From the NCBI GenBank assembly GCA_019308625.1, contig JAFDHU010000125.1, positions 1 through 6,001 of the forward strand: a stretch of DNA of 6,001 nt, read 5' to 3'. Below, piece after piece: positions 5,884 through 6,001 of the stretch (position 1 is its first letter; the number at the start of each line of letters is the position of its first letter). The stretch comes from Deltaproteobacteria bacterium. GTDB taxonomy: Bacteria; Desulfobacterota; Desulfobaccia; Desulfobaccales; 0-14-0-80-60-11. The position numbers were made by a program, and so were the translations under genes. Under the pieces are notes generated by a model. It was not told the origin of the DNA and did not search any database. It worked only from the letters and a program-made list of their open reading frames with translations.

Positions 5884-6001
5884 AACAGAAAACCAAAAAC
5901 GCGATATGCTGATTCAATTCGCAGAGGGCAAAAATATTCACGTTGTCGTCTTATATTACCTTCCCCGACCGCAAGGACGGGAAGTCCAGGAAATTATCCC
6001 C
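5884..6001. other. Upstream edge of tsaB; possible ends of unidentified genes
   Basis: Nothing here can be identified. On the minus strand, a frame entering from the right edge reads GDNFLDFPSLRSGKVI and stops at TAA 5953-5951. It could be the C-terminus of a preceding co-directional gene, leaving about 67 bp before tsaB. On the plus strand, ATG 5906 opens a frame of 32 codons (beginning MLIQFAEGKN) that is still open at the edge; it has no visible ribosome site. The two overlap, so at most one is likely real. The strongly one-sided gene arrangement slightly favours the minus-strand reading. A clear tsaB promoter is not visible. Confidence 0.3.

Noticed and set aside
5906..6001. Plus-strand frame from ATG 5906, open at the right edge
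   Set aside because: It is only 32 codons, has no Shine-Dalgarno and no recognisable motif, and conflicts with a possible minus-strand gene end in the same DNA. It is mentioned in the edge entry but not called.

Overview
This 6 kb window is a compact bacterial housekeeping region. Every gene that can be supported lies on the minus strand. In transcription order they are tsaB, rng, ilvD, dnaN and the 5' end of gyrB. The DNA is GC-rich in the genes and AT-rich in two gaps. The protein sequences and the dnaN-gyrB junction without recF fit a Desulfobacterota-like (former Deltaproteobacteria) organism. That placement rests on family resemblance only.

Layout from high to low coordinates: 5884-6001 is an unassigned edge stretch. 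tsaB (5182-5883) encodes a subunit of the t6A tRNA-modification complex. The gap 4841-5181 carries a good sigma70-type promoter (TTGACA, 17 bp, TACAAA) and several short inverted repeats that would lie in or near a roughly 210-nt leader of rng. rng (3239-4840) encodes an RNase E/G family endoribonuclease. ilvD (1660-3318) encodes dihydroxy-acid dehydratase; it starts at a GTG behind a strong Shine-Dalgarno, so its first 80 nt overlap the 3' end of rng. The gap 1369-1659 is the dnaN leader, AT-rich next to dnaN. dnaN (254-1368) encodes the DNA polymerase III sliding clamp. gyrB begins 14 nt after dnaN and runs off the left edge.

The genes serve translation fidelity (tsaB), RNA processing and decay (rng), branched-chain amino acid synthesis (ilvD), and replication with supercoiling (dnaN, gyrB). 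rng-ilvD and dnaN-gyrB look like two transcription units.

The main oddity is dnaN. Its reading frame breaks by one base near 403-412, and the conserved C-terminus, including the terminal Met-Pro-Met-Ser-Leu, continues in another frame to a stop at 254. A base-calling or assembly indel is the most likely cause. The long rng/ilvD overlap follows a run of seven G and may have a similar origin. I see no mobile element, CRISPR array, tRNA, rRNA or defence system, and no convincing new biological system.
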